A stretch of 64,000 nt of DNA from Hyphomicrobiaceae bacterium (GTDB lineage Bacteria > Pseudomonadota > Alphaproteobacteria > Rhizobiales > Aestuariivirgaceae). Made by a program: the position numbers and the translations under genes. A model generated the notes under the pieces. The model was not told the origin of the DNA. It made no database searches and saw nothing but the letters and a program-made list of their open reading frames with translations. Positions 54,201-61,909 of this stretch are shown here, piece after piece. The stretch is taken from the NCBI GenBank assembly GCA_900298995.1, contig OMIC01000039.1, positions 124,001-188,000 on the forward strand. Reading direction: 5' to 3'. Position 1 is the stretch's first letter, and every line of letters begins with the position of its first letter.

Positions 54201-55624
54201 GTGAGGACGTGGTTGCTCGCATCGTTGAGCCGGCTTGCAACATTGTCCGTCGCCTCCTCGATGGCGGCCGCGACGCCCGAGGCCGACTGGTCGAGATAGG
54301 TGATGAGATCGGCGCGCGATTGGGCGACGCGCTCGATGTATTCGCCCGCGATGGTCTGGAGACCCTGGGTCACCAGACCGCGGCTTTGCTCGATCAACTG
54401 CGTGGTATCGATGGTGATGCGCTCGAGGCTGGAGGTGATCTCCTCCGCCACGGTCTTGATGTGGAAAGTGACATTGCCACCGGAGGCCTGGACGACATCC
54501 GCCAGATCGTTGGTCTGCTGGCGAAGCTGATCGGACGAGGCAAGGCTCGCGCGTTCGACGGTGCGGGCGATGTCCTGATGCACCGAGGCCAGGGAATCGA
54601 CCGAGTTGCGCACGACCTGGGCCATGTTGGCTTCCATGTCCTGAACGGCGCGGCCGAAATCGGTGCCTTCAGCCTGAAGATCGGAGGCGGTGATGCGCAA
54701 CTGGTCAATCTGTGATCCCAGCTGCCGGGAGAAATCGCGCATCTGTCCCAGCATCTGGCCGGCGACGTCTTCCATGTGGGATGTCTGAACGCCAATTTCC
54801 GAGCCGGTTGCATTGGCCCGCTCGGTCATTTCGTCGAGCGCCCGGGCGACATTGCTGGAGATGTCGCGCAGGCCGCCTTCGAGGCGGCCGAGTGATTCCT
54901 GCGCTGCCCCCATGATTCCGTCGAGGACGCGCGTGCTGCCCTCGAGCCGTGTGATCAGCGGATTGGTGTCATTGCTGATGAGGAGGGAAGCCTGTTGCAG
55001 CGCCGAGCGCTGGTTTTCGACGCCCGCGACAAGCGCGCGGATGCGCTCTTCGTTGCCGCCGAAGGTCCGTTCGATGGCGGCGATTTCCTTGTGGACGATT
55101 TCTTCCAGCACCGCAGCGCGCTGCACCGCGTGTTCGACGCCGTCGACCAGCATGTCGACCTCGGAGCGCACCGCCTGGGCGATGGTGGTGAGTCCTTCGG
55201 TGGCAATGTCCTGAGGCCGCACGAGACGCATGGCCGACTGAAACAGGGCCTCCGAGGCCTGGCGCATGTCAGCAGCCCGCCACAGCACGTAGGCGGCCGT
55301 CCAGATGACGGCGACCGGCACCAGAAGAAGGGCAAGCGCCTGGATCGCAAGCGGGGGCGGCGTATCCGCGCCGAAGGCGCCCGAGTGAGCAAAGAACCAG
55401 CCGCCAGACCACAGCGCAGTCAGCAGGATCGAGACTGCGCCATAGGGCATGAATGACGGCCGGCGGCGAAGCTTTGCCAGCAGCATGGCGGTGCTCGGGT
55501 CGTTCTCATTGGCAGGACGGCCCCTGACCGGGGCCTGATCGGCTGCCAGCCGCGGCGGCTCACGCCGTGCTGCATCCGCATCCCCCTGCCGCCGGTCGCG
55601 GCGCGTCTCGGTTGTATTGGCCAT
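51206..55624 (-). CDS. Giant apolipoprotein-like membrane-anchored coiled-coil protein, candidate growth pole ring (GPR) homologue
   Basis: 1472-residue protein. The first 55 residues are charged and low-complexity. Two hydrophobic segments at about 59-79 and 92-115 would anchor it in the inner membrane. The remainder, about 1350 residues, is almost entirely amphipathic helix with very regular 11/22-residue periodicity. Eight contiguous 22-mers are visible at residues 909-1084, each of the form L-x-x-Q-L-[DE]-x-T-(x)4-L-x-x-L-F. This architecture matches the apolipoprotein-like GPR protein that organises polar growth in Agrobacterium, although that protein is longer (about 2100 residues). The ATG at 55624 is used. 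A complete CtrA-type motif lies upstream. Confidence 0.8.
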   Translation of the reverse strand: MANTTETRRDRRQGDADAARREPPRLAADQAPVRGRPANENDPSTAMLLAKLRRRPSFMPYGAVSILLTALWSGGWFFAHSGAFGADTPPPLAIQALALLLVPVAVIWTAAYVLWRAADMRQASEALFQSAMRLVRPQDIATEGLTTIAQAVRSEVDMLVDGVEHAVQRAAVLEEIVHKEIAAIERTFGGNEERIRALVAGVENQRSALQQASLLISNDTNPLITRLEGSTRVLDGIMGAAQESLGRLEGGLRDISSNVARALDEMTERANATGSEIGVQTSHMEDVAGQMLGQMRDFSRQLGSQIDQLRITASDLQAEGTDFGRAVQDMEANMAQVVRNSVDSLASVHQDIARTVERASLASSDQLRQQTNDLADVVQASGGNVTFHIKTVAEEITSSLERITIDTTQLIEQSRGLVTQGLQTIAGEYIERVAQSRADLITYLDQSASGVAAAIEEATDNVASRLNDASNHVLTGLDETTQSLLSELGSMGSGLSGRINETAGRLISGIGDHSERIITKLDDSAGAVFARLDDQASLVTSRVEETASRILYTIEDRTAAASARVGETSRQVLAALDQQNLDSAQRVTDSAVRVEMAIARATGDIGRVLEEASARLDETAGAFQGVMTQTGEALEERIGASSGSFASVVTSAIGDARARVDEATAIFQSVAEQVSGSIESRLGESGALLQEQVEIAVTGASERLEATSRLFQDVIGGASDEMERRIDGAATRLYGQIDGSVSTATELLEQANATLRETLSTTAAGVVDGIDGAATQVNELLTSTSGTLSSHIRETADIVNRGMADSGLAVAERLESSGGLVTDKLISVSENFVINVGKAREALVEMITASSEDATRRLEDTTVQLYSRLDSTTTAMAGQIEQTAQRVTDYVSTTTSNAVNKVAAVTDQLTTQLDGSSQQLGQLLDQTSERLGSQLEQAAADLSALFGHSTETLTQRLDDTSSHLADIFTSNTGKLTGQLEQTSDQLSGLFSTNAQRLNATLDQTWNSLSGLFNTKTQTLTEQLDRTSGEISALFTANTRMMSDQIDRTAAEMTENFAETAVRVTTQVSEVHQRMTERLEQAADQTTAQLDDAGSSMLARIGKTTDEFTRRFELSTSMLDRVTAELSGKLEGTGQRFAAVLDQASTAILTDLGKAAEAFNVGLSETAAQISGILQQDTGQLANRVELASRELEQVSVNTTTKLEEANRKFVKHMETVNAFLADQLASAASVMDERLGAVSQDLMSRLETTGTRVSARLDDTSLTIERAVEHVDSEVERLLTGRRDALEALLAQATRQSNEIGGAISNYMSAIENSLAASEDRARDIGRIIAEQAAVASRNLSQEITKLEGSSAGQIDQAARMLRDQHERAMAAMNEMLSSTAADFQHTAHDMRLTAQQVVKDIDTARGELMRSLTELPEETRNNADAMRRVVADQIGALNALAEVVRRQADVLDATGPGASVNRGRRDSTPRN
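52373..52900 (-). repeat. Eight in-register 66-nt (22-codon) degenerate tandem repeats
   Basis: Within the GPR-like gene, eight consecutive units of exactly 22 codons can be laid under each other without gaps. Examples are LTQRLDDTSSHLADIFTSN, LTGQLEQTSDQLSGLFSTN and LTEQLDRTSGEISALFTAN, each followed by three more residues. The repeat is conserved as amino-acid pattern more than as DNA, so it reflects an old internal duplication kept by selection, not a recent slippage array. Confidence 0.85.
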
Positions 55625-55953
55625 GGTGTCTGGTTCCCGTTCCCGCACGTTCAAAACTACCCGCGGCAGGCACTGCCGCCCTGCACGCCGGACTTGACGG
55701 ATCTCCCTTTCCGGACTTGGTTTTTCCGGTTCGGGAGGCCGCAGCTTCCGGGCGCAGATTCCGATCTGCCATCATAGCCGATTGGAAGGTTTGGTTAAAC
55801 CGGCTTTGCCGCCCACCCCGCAGTTTATTAAGTATTGGTTAAGAGCGCCAGCGTAAGGGTGTGACCGCTTCGAAATCAGGCGTTTACCTGTTTGCACTAA
55901 CCCAAGGGTCATGGCTTAGGCCCAGCGTAGGGTCGGCCGGGGAGGGGCCTCTC
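55625..55953. other. Divergent intergenic region between the GPR-like and Hpt genes
   Basis: 329 nt without a convincing gene. It holds the CtrA-type motif at 55828-55842, a GGTTT-N4-AAACC inverted repeat around 55787-55800, and a GGAGGGG ribosome-binding site at 55941-55947 just before the Hpt ATG. The Hpt frame is open back to 55861, but that part looks non-coding. Promoters for both divergent genes must lie here. Confidence 0.6.
55828..55842. promoter_or_regulatory. Complete CtrA-type motif (TTAA-N7-TTAA)
   Basis: TTAA, seven bases (GTATTGG), TTAA, with the favoured G before the second half. It matches the CtrA consensus at all eight fixed positions. It lies 204 nt upstream of the GPR-like gene and 112 nt upstream of the Hpt gene, inside their shared control region. 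In a high-GC genome such a match is rare by chance. CtrA is the alphaproteobacterial cell-cycle master regulator, so cell-cycle control of either gene is a reasonable inference. Confidence 0.6.
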
Positions 55954-56334
55954 ATGGCCACAGGCAACAGCAAAGCGCGACGACCATCCCCTGTCCGGGC
56001 CGTGGTGTTCGACGAGGCACATCTTCGGCATTATACGATGCAAGATCAGATGCTTGCAGTCGAAGTGCTTGATCTTTTCCTGACCCAGATGCCAGCCACG
56101 ATCGAGCTGATCGCCACGGCAGCGACGGCATCGGACTGGACCTATGCCACCCATGCGTTGAAGGGTGCCGCAGCGTCGGTTGGCGCCTGCCGGTTGCAGC
56201 AGCTCGCAGCTGATCTCGAGGGCATGGAATTCTCGGGAAACGAGCAGGCGAGGCGTCTACGCACTCAAGAGTTGAAGGCTGCGGCCGTGGAGTTCCGCCG
56301 GGCAGCGCGGCAGGCGTTTCCCGAGCTGGCTTGA
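55954..56334 (+). CDS. Hpt-domain histidine phosphotransfer protein
   Basis: 126-residue single-domain protein. The core is an Hpt four-helix bundle with the phospho-His in ATHALKGAAASVGA (family consensus HxLKGxxxxxG). It is preceded by MLAVEVLDLFLTQMPATIELI and followed by a final helix. The ATG at 55954 has a GGAGGGG site 6 nt upstream. It is not fused to a kinase, so it would shuttle phosphate between a hybrid kinase and a response regulator encoded elsewhere. It shares its promoter region, with a CtrA-type motif, with the GPR-like gene. Confidence 0.85.
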   Translation: MATGNSKARRPSPVRAVVFDEAHLRHYTMQDQMLAVEVLDLFLTQMPATIELIATAATASDWTYATHALKGAAASVGACRLQQLAADLEGMEFSGNEQARRLRTQELKAAAVEFRRAARQAFPELA

Positions 56335-56424
56335 GCGCACCCGGATCGGCCCGCAGTTGTGTTTCGGCAGCCGATCCCCTAGAAGGCCGATCCGCAAAAA
56401 GAACAGGTCGAAAACAGGTCGCTC

Positions 56425-57788
<1,364 letters not shown>

Positions 57789-57836
57789 CGCCTTCGCTGT
57801 CAGCCGAGCGTTTTTCCCCGGCGCAGCGACTCCCTT

Positions 57837-57929
57837 GACCCCACAGGCATAGACGCGCTGGACCATGTGCTCGTCGCGGGCACGCGCGATGATCTTGAGG
57901 TTCTCGCGCAGCGTGCGCGCCCCAGGCTC
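57837..57929 (-). pseudogene. Possible remnant of a TrkA-N/KefC-type potassium-efflux domain
   Basis: In the gap between the ferredoxin reductase and ChaA genes, the minus strand reads LRENLKIIARARDEHMVQRV followed by YACGV. That closely resembles the end of a TrkA-N domain (compare IARARDxxHxxRLxxAG in Kef proteins). A TGA stop precedes it at 57930-57932 and there is no start codon, so it cannot be an intact gene. I read it as the leftover of a deleted Kef/TrkA-type gene beside the cation antiporter ChaA. The match is short, so chance remains possible. Confidence 0.4.
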
Positions 57930-57973
57930 TCACTGTGAGTTGGGCTTGCAGCGGAGTCGAAAGGCAGGCTGTC

Positions 57974-59077
57974 TCAGGGTACGGCGGCAACCACCAGGAA
58001 CATGATGAAGAGCCCGAGATGCACGTAGCCTTGCAGCTCCGATGTCCGCCCAGGCAGCAGCGTGATGACGCTCACGAACATGGCCAGTGCCAGCAACACC
58101 ATCTTTGCGGGTGGTACGCCGAGCGAAAGCTGCACCTGCGCGAAGGCGGCCAGGGCGGTTATGATCGGGATGGTGAGTGCTATCGAGGCGAGCGCCGATC
58201 CCAGCGCCAGGTTGATCGAGGTCTGTGGACGGTTGGCAAGTGAGGCCCGCACCGCGGCGATGCTCTCGGGCGCCAGCACCAGCATGGCGATGACCACACC
58301 GGTGAATTCCGGTGGCAGTCCGGCGAGGTCGATCATGTCATCGAGTTCAGGCGCAAGCATCTTGGCCTGCAGAATCACGCAGCTCAGCGCGATGACCAGG
58401 AAGATGACACTGACGACAGTCTGACGCACGGAGGGCGGATTGAAGTCCTCACTCGCCTTATCGGAATCATCGTCTGCGGCAAGGAAATAGTCCCGGTGGC
58501 GCACGGTCTGGGTGAACAGGAAGGCGCCATAGAGCAGGATCGAGACAAAGGCGACGGCCGTGAGCTGGACTGCGTTGTAGGTGGGCCCGGACGTGGACAC
58601 CGTAAAGTTTGGCAGGATGAGTGCGATCGCCGCGAGCGTTCCCAGCACGGCGAGATAGGAGGAGGTTCCCGCCACCGTGAGCTTCTGCTCGAAATGCTTC
58701 TGGCCGCCGAGCACGAGACTGATGCCGATCAGGCCGGTCAGCACCAGCATGACCGCCGCGTAAACGGTGTCGCGGGCGATGGTGGGTCCGCCGTCATCCG
58801 CCGCCAGCATCAGCGCCACGATAAGGCCAACTTCAATGATGGTCACGGCGAGCGCGAGGATGATGGAACCAAAGGGTTCTCCAACCCGTGCACTGACCAG
58901 CTCCGCGTGATGGACGGCCGCGAAGACCACGCCGCACAGCAGGAAGACTTCGGCAACCTTTACAGCGACCATGCCCTTGGGCAGCAATCCTCCGAAATAG
59001 GCGAGCACCAGCGCTGCCGAGAGCACTGGTATGAGGATTGTCCACCAAGTATTCTCGGCGTGCTGCTGGATTGCCAC
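57974..59077 (-). CDS. chaA: Calcium/sodium:proton antiporter, ChaA-like
   Basis: 367-residue inner-membrane antiporter with about eleven hydrophobic segments in two homologous halves. The halves carry the CaCA-type alpha repeats: HHAELVSARVGEPFGSIILALAVTIIEVGLIVALM in outline, then IAMLVLAPESIAAVRASLANRPQTSINLALGSALASIALTIP. The length equals E. coli ChaA. The start is a GTG at 59077 with GGAG upstream; no ATG is available before the first conserved helix, and the open frame further upstream is shadow of the next gene. Confidence 0.9.
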   Translation of the reverse strand: MAIQQHAENTWWTILIPVLSAALVLAYFGGLLPKGMVAVKVAEVFLLCGVVFAAVHHAELVSARVGEPFGSIILALAVTIIEVGLIVALMLAADDGGPTIARDTVYAAVMLVLTGLIGISLVLGGQKHFEQKLTVAGTSSYLAVLGTLAAIALILPNFTVSTSGPTYNAVQLTAVAFVSILLYGAFLFTQTVRHRDYFLAADDDSDKASEDFNPPSVRQTVVSVIFLVIALSCVILQAKMLAPELDDMIDLAGLPPEFTGVVIAMLVLAPESIAAVRASLANRPQTSINLALGSALASIALTIPIITALAAFAQVQLSLGVPPAKMVLLALAMFVSVITLLPGRTSELQGYVHLGLFIMFLVVAAVP

Positions 59078-59103
59078 TTGTCGTCTCCGGTTTCTGCGTT
59101 GCT

Positions 59104-59535
59104 CTAGCCGTCGACCGGCGATTTCTTGGCCCGTGTCAGGAAACGTATCGCCAGCATGCCTGCCGCCATGGTGGCCACGAACACAAAGGACGGGAGCTGC
59201 CCGAAACTCAGCGAGGCGATGGCCGGACCTGGACAGAGACCTGTCATGCCCCAGCCAATGCCGAAGATGACCGACCCGCCAATCAGCCGGGCGTCGATCA
59301 GCGAGGTGGATGGCAGGTCGAACTCCCTGGCAAAGAGCGGCTTCGGCTTTTGCAGCACGAAGGCGTAACCAACCAGCGTGACAGCGAGCCCGCCGCCCAT
59401 GACCAGAAGCAGCGTGGGATCCCACGCGCCCACCAGATCAAGAAAGTTCTGGACCTTGAGGGGGTTTACCATACCGGACACGGTCACTCCGGCGCCGAAC
59501 AGAAGTCCTGAGATGAGGGCGGTGGCGCGGTCCAT
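59104..59535 (-). CDS. YeeE/YedE-type sulfur transporter, C-terminal half protein (DUF6691)
   Basis: 143-residue membrane protein with four hydrophobic segments. The motif GWGMTGLCPGPAIASL has the conserved Cys of the second repeat of YeeE-like thiosulfate/persulfide transporters. The opening ISGLLFGAGVTVSGMVNPLKV is typical of the DUF6691 half. The ATG at 59535 follows the stop of the partner gene by one base (TGAGATG on the minus strand), so the two halves are made together. Confidence 0.88.
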   Translation of the reverse strand: MDRATALISGLLFGAGVTVSGMVNPLKVQNFLDLVGAWDPTLLLVMGGGLAVTLVGYAFVLQKPKPLFAREFDLPSTSLIDARLIGGSVIFGIGWGMTGLCPGPAIASLSFGQLPSFVFVATMAAGMLAIRFLTRAKKSPVDG

Positions 59536-59536
59536 C

Positions 59537-59980
59537 TCAGCCTCCGGATGTGTAGCGTGTGATGAAGACGGTGATGATCGCCATGGCCATGAAGATCGGC
59601 GTGGCCACGAGGCTGCGCGGCGACAGGCGCGAGAGTCCGCAGATGCCATGACCGGATGTGCAACCGGCCGCCATCGCCGTCCCGGTCCCGACCAGCAAGC
59701 CGCCCAGGGCGATACGGGAGAGATCGCCCGAATAGGTCATGGTGGAGGGGTCAAAACCTCCGAGGAGTACAACGATTGCCGAACCGGCCAGCAGACCTGC
59801 GACAAACAGCAAGCGCCAGCCCCGGCCCTCGAGCCAGGCGCCCCCGACCAGCGCGCCCACGATTCCGGAGATCCCGCCGATGCGGCCGAGGCCTGCCATC
59901 AGAACGACAGCCGACAGCCCGATCAAGAGTCCACCCAGCAGGCCGGACAATGGCGTGAATGCGGTCACAAGTGTCGTCAT
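59537..59980 (-). CDS. YeeE/YedE-type sulfur transporter, N-terminal half protein
   Basis: 147-residue membrane protein with four or five hydrophobic segments. GGLLIGLSAVVLMAGLGRIGGISGI and the Cys-containing GTAMAAGCTSGHGICGLS are the signature of the first half of YeeE/YedE transporters. It is encoded just before the second half. Split pairs of this kind are thought to import sulfur species and often accompany sulfide-response genes. The ATG at 59980 is used because the frame upstream reads through the terminator. Confidence 0.88.
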   Translation of the reverse strand: MTTLVTAFTPLSGLLGGLLIGLSAVVLMAGLGRIGGISGIVGALVGGAWLEGRGWRLLFVAGLLAGSAIVVLLGGFDPSTMTYSGDLSRIALGGLLVGTGTAMAAGCTSGHGICGLSRLSPRSLVATPIFMAMAIITVFITRYTSGG

Positions 59981-60038
59981 GGCGGCCCCCTCCCTGTTTG
60001 CCGTTCCCTTCATTGCCGGGATTGCAGTCAAAAGAAAA

Positions 60039-60060
60039 GGCCCGGGGCAAACCCCGGGCC
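60039..60060 (-). terminator. Rho-independent terminator of the His/Met-rich peptide gene
   Basis: Perfect 9-bp GC-only stem (GGCCCGGGG / CCCCGGGCC) with a 4-nt loop, followed on the minus strand by CCTTTTCTTTT after the stem. It starts 26 nt after the stop at 60087 and separates the upstream minus-strand transcripts from the YeeE pair. Confidence 0.9.
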
Positions 60061-60086
60061 TCATATTGCTGCGGGAATCCTAAAAA

Positions 60087-60323
60087 CTACGGCGTGGCGG
60101 GCGCCTGGGGAACGTCCGCCGGGGCGGCAGAGTGCATTTCATCATGTTCCCCGGCCGCCTGCCGGTGCTGGCAGGGCGCCTCGTGGCGTCCCTCCCGCCA
60201 CATATGGCCCTTGCCGGACATGTGTTCGGGGCCCATGCCGGCCTGGGCAAGGCCTGCAACCGTCAGGGCTGCGAGCAGCGCCGCGGCGCCAGCCCCCAGC
60301 AGAATGCGCGTTCGCGTCTGCAT
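60087..60323 (-). CDS. Small exported His/Met-rich protein, unknown function
   Basis: 78-residue protein with a clear Sec signal (MQTRTRILLGAGAAALLAAL, then AGLAQA). The mature part of about 50 residues contains six His, four Met and one Cys, clustered as EHM, GHMW, CQH and EMH. That composition suggests metal (copper-like) binding in the periplasm, but I recognise no named family. It has its own terminator. It lies downstream of the VWA gene and upstream of the sulfur transporter pair. Confidence 0.7.
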   Translation of the reverse strand: MQTRTRILLGAGAAALLAALTVAGLAQAGMGPEHMSGKGHMWREGRHEAPCQHRQAAGEHDEMHSAAPADVPQAPATP

Positions 60324-60392
60324 CGAAGTTTGCTCCTCTGAGTTTCCAATGAAGGAAGGACGAGGCAGCACCCCCAAATCCGTCGCGGTGCG

Positions 60393-61568
60393 TCACCGCA
60401 TCAGTTCGCGTGTCGCCTGGTCGATGCCATTGAGGGTGAGCGGGAACATGCGGCCAGCGAAGGTCCGCGAGATCAGGCCGACCGACGGTGAATGCATCCA
60501 GTACCGCTCCGGCGCGGGATTGAGCCACACGGTGGCCGGATAGGCCGTCACGATTCGCTGAAGCCAGGTGAGGCCCGCTTCCGCATTCCAGTGTTCCACC
60601 GATCCGCCCTCATGCGTCAATTCGAACGGGCTCATTGCCGCGTCGCCAACGAATATGACCTTGTAGTCCGGTGTGTAGCTGTGCAGGACGCGCCAGGTGT
60701 CGATGCTCGTTCCGGCGCGGCGGCGGTTCTCGGTCCACAGGCTTTCATAGACGCAATTGTGGAAATAGAAGTATTCGAGATGCTTGAAGGCAGTTCGGGC
60801 TGCGGAGAACAGTTCCTCGCAGATCCGGACATGCGGATCCATGGAGCCGCCGACGTCGAGGAAGATCAGGACCTTCACGGCATTGTGGCGCTCCGGAACC
60901 AGTTTCACGTCAAGCCAGCCCTGCCGCGCGGTGGCGCCGATCGTTCCCGGAAGATCGAGCTCCTGGGCCGCACCCTCGCGGGCGAATTTCCGCAACCGCC
61001 TGAGGGCGATCTTGATGTTGCGCGTGCCGAGTTCGACATTTCCGTCGAGATCCCTGAATTCGCGCCGGTCCCATACCTTGACGGCCGACTGGTTGCCGTT
61101 GCTGTTCTCGCCAATGCGGACACCCGCCGGATTGTAGCCCGAGTTTCCGAAGGGGGAGGTGCCCGCGGTGCCGATCCACTTGTTGCCGCCCTGGTGGCGT
61201 CCCTTCTGCTCATTAAGGCGTTTCTCAAGTTCCGTGAGGATGGCCTCAAGCCCTCCGAGCGCCTGTACCCGCCGCTTTTCGTCTTCGGTCAGATGCTTCT
61301 CCGCAAGCTTGCGGAGCCATTCCTCCGGAATATGAGCGGTGAGAGACTCCGCCGGATTTTCAAGACCCTTGAAGATCTGGGTGAAGACCCGGTCGAAGCG
61401 ATCGAGGTTGCGCTCGTCCTTGACGAGCGCCGTGCGCGCAAGAACATAGAAATCATCTGCCGAGCCAAAGGCCGCACCCTTGTCCAGCGCGGCGATCAGC
61501 ATCAGGTATTCCTGCAGCGACACCGGAAGTCCCGCCCCGCGCAGTGCGCCGAAGAATGTCAGGAACAT
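60393..61568 (-). CDS. VWA-domain protein, CoxE-like
   Basis: 391-residue protein. The first 120 residues form a helical region (VSLQEYLMLIAALDKG, FYVLARTALVKDERNLDRF) typical of CoxE-like proteins that partner MoxR/CoxD AAA+ ATPases. The C-terminal half is a von Willebrand factor A-like domain with the MIDAS-like LIFLDVGGSMDPH; the usual first Ser of DxSxS is Gly here. No MoxR gene is in the window. The ATG overlaps the stop of the small secreted-protein gene by one base, making it the last gene of the ycjX operon. Confidence 0.87.
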   Translation of the reverse strand: MFLTFFGALRGAGLPVSLQEYLMLIAALDKGAAFGSADDFYVLARTALVKDERNLDRFDRVFTQIFKGLENPAESLTAHIPEEWLRKLAEKHLTEDEKRRVQALGGLEAILTELEKRLNEQKGRHQGGNKWIGTAGTSPFGNSGYNPAGVRIGENSNGNQSAVKVWDRREFRDLDGNVELGTRNIKIALRRLRKFAREGAAQELDLPGTIGATARQGWLDVKLVPERHNAVKVLIFLDVGGSMDPHVRICEELFSAARTAFKHLEYFYFHNCVYESLWTENRRRAGTSIDTWRVLHSYTPDYKVIFVGDAAMSPFELTHEGGSVEHWNAEAGLTWLQRIVTAYPATVWLNPAPERYWMHSPSVGLISRTFAGRMFPLTLNGIDQATRELMR

Positions 61569-61909
61569 CAGCTGTCTCCCGCGAGAATGACGGGATAGCC
61601 AGTGGCCGCCGCCTTCGCGGGTGCCTTTCGGCAGAAGGCATCGCGACCCTGGCTGGCCTGGTAGGTGAAGTCCTCATAGAAGGCGTTCAGGGGTTGCGAG
61701 AGCAGCGAGGCCAGCCCCGCGATGTCATACTCGTGGAAGTGCTCGAACAGCCGCTCCTTGACTGCGGCATCGACGCGGTAACGGCCCGCGCAGTGATCCT
61801 GAACGACATCGAGCAGCGCCACGGCCATGGCGATTCTCGTGCCTCGATTCTCAGCGAGGGCCGGCGAGCAGAGCAGCAGCATCGCCAGACTGAAGCTAAG
61901 CCATTTCAT
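61568..61909 (-). CDS. Small secreted protein of unknown function
   Basis: 113-residue protein with a Sec signal peptide (MKWLSFSLAMLLLCSPALA). The mature part of about 94 residues has two Cys (DHCAGRYRVD and DAFCRKAP), which could form a disulfide, and a helical centre (ERLFEHFHEYDIAGLASLL). I do not recognise the family. Its ATG overlaps the ycjF stop by 4 nt (ATGA) and its stop overlaps the VWA gene by one base, so it is firmly built into this operon. Confidence 0.72.
   Translation of the reverse strand: MKWLSFSLAMLLLCSPALAENRGTRIAMAVALLDVVQDHCAGRYRVDAAVKERLFEHFHEYDIAGLASLLSQPLNAFYEDFTYQASQGRDAFCRKAPAKAAATGYPVILAGDS

Noticed and set aside
55785-55800. GGTTAAACC near the GPR-like promoter as a second CtrA site
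   Set aside because: Only one TTAA half is present; no second half lies at the 11-nt spacing on either side.
59078-59425. N-terminal extension of the ChaA frame
   Set aside because: The frame upstream of the GTG at 59077 is the shadow of the YeeE-type gene; the GTG has a ribosome-binding site and gives the normal ChaA length.
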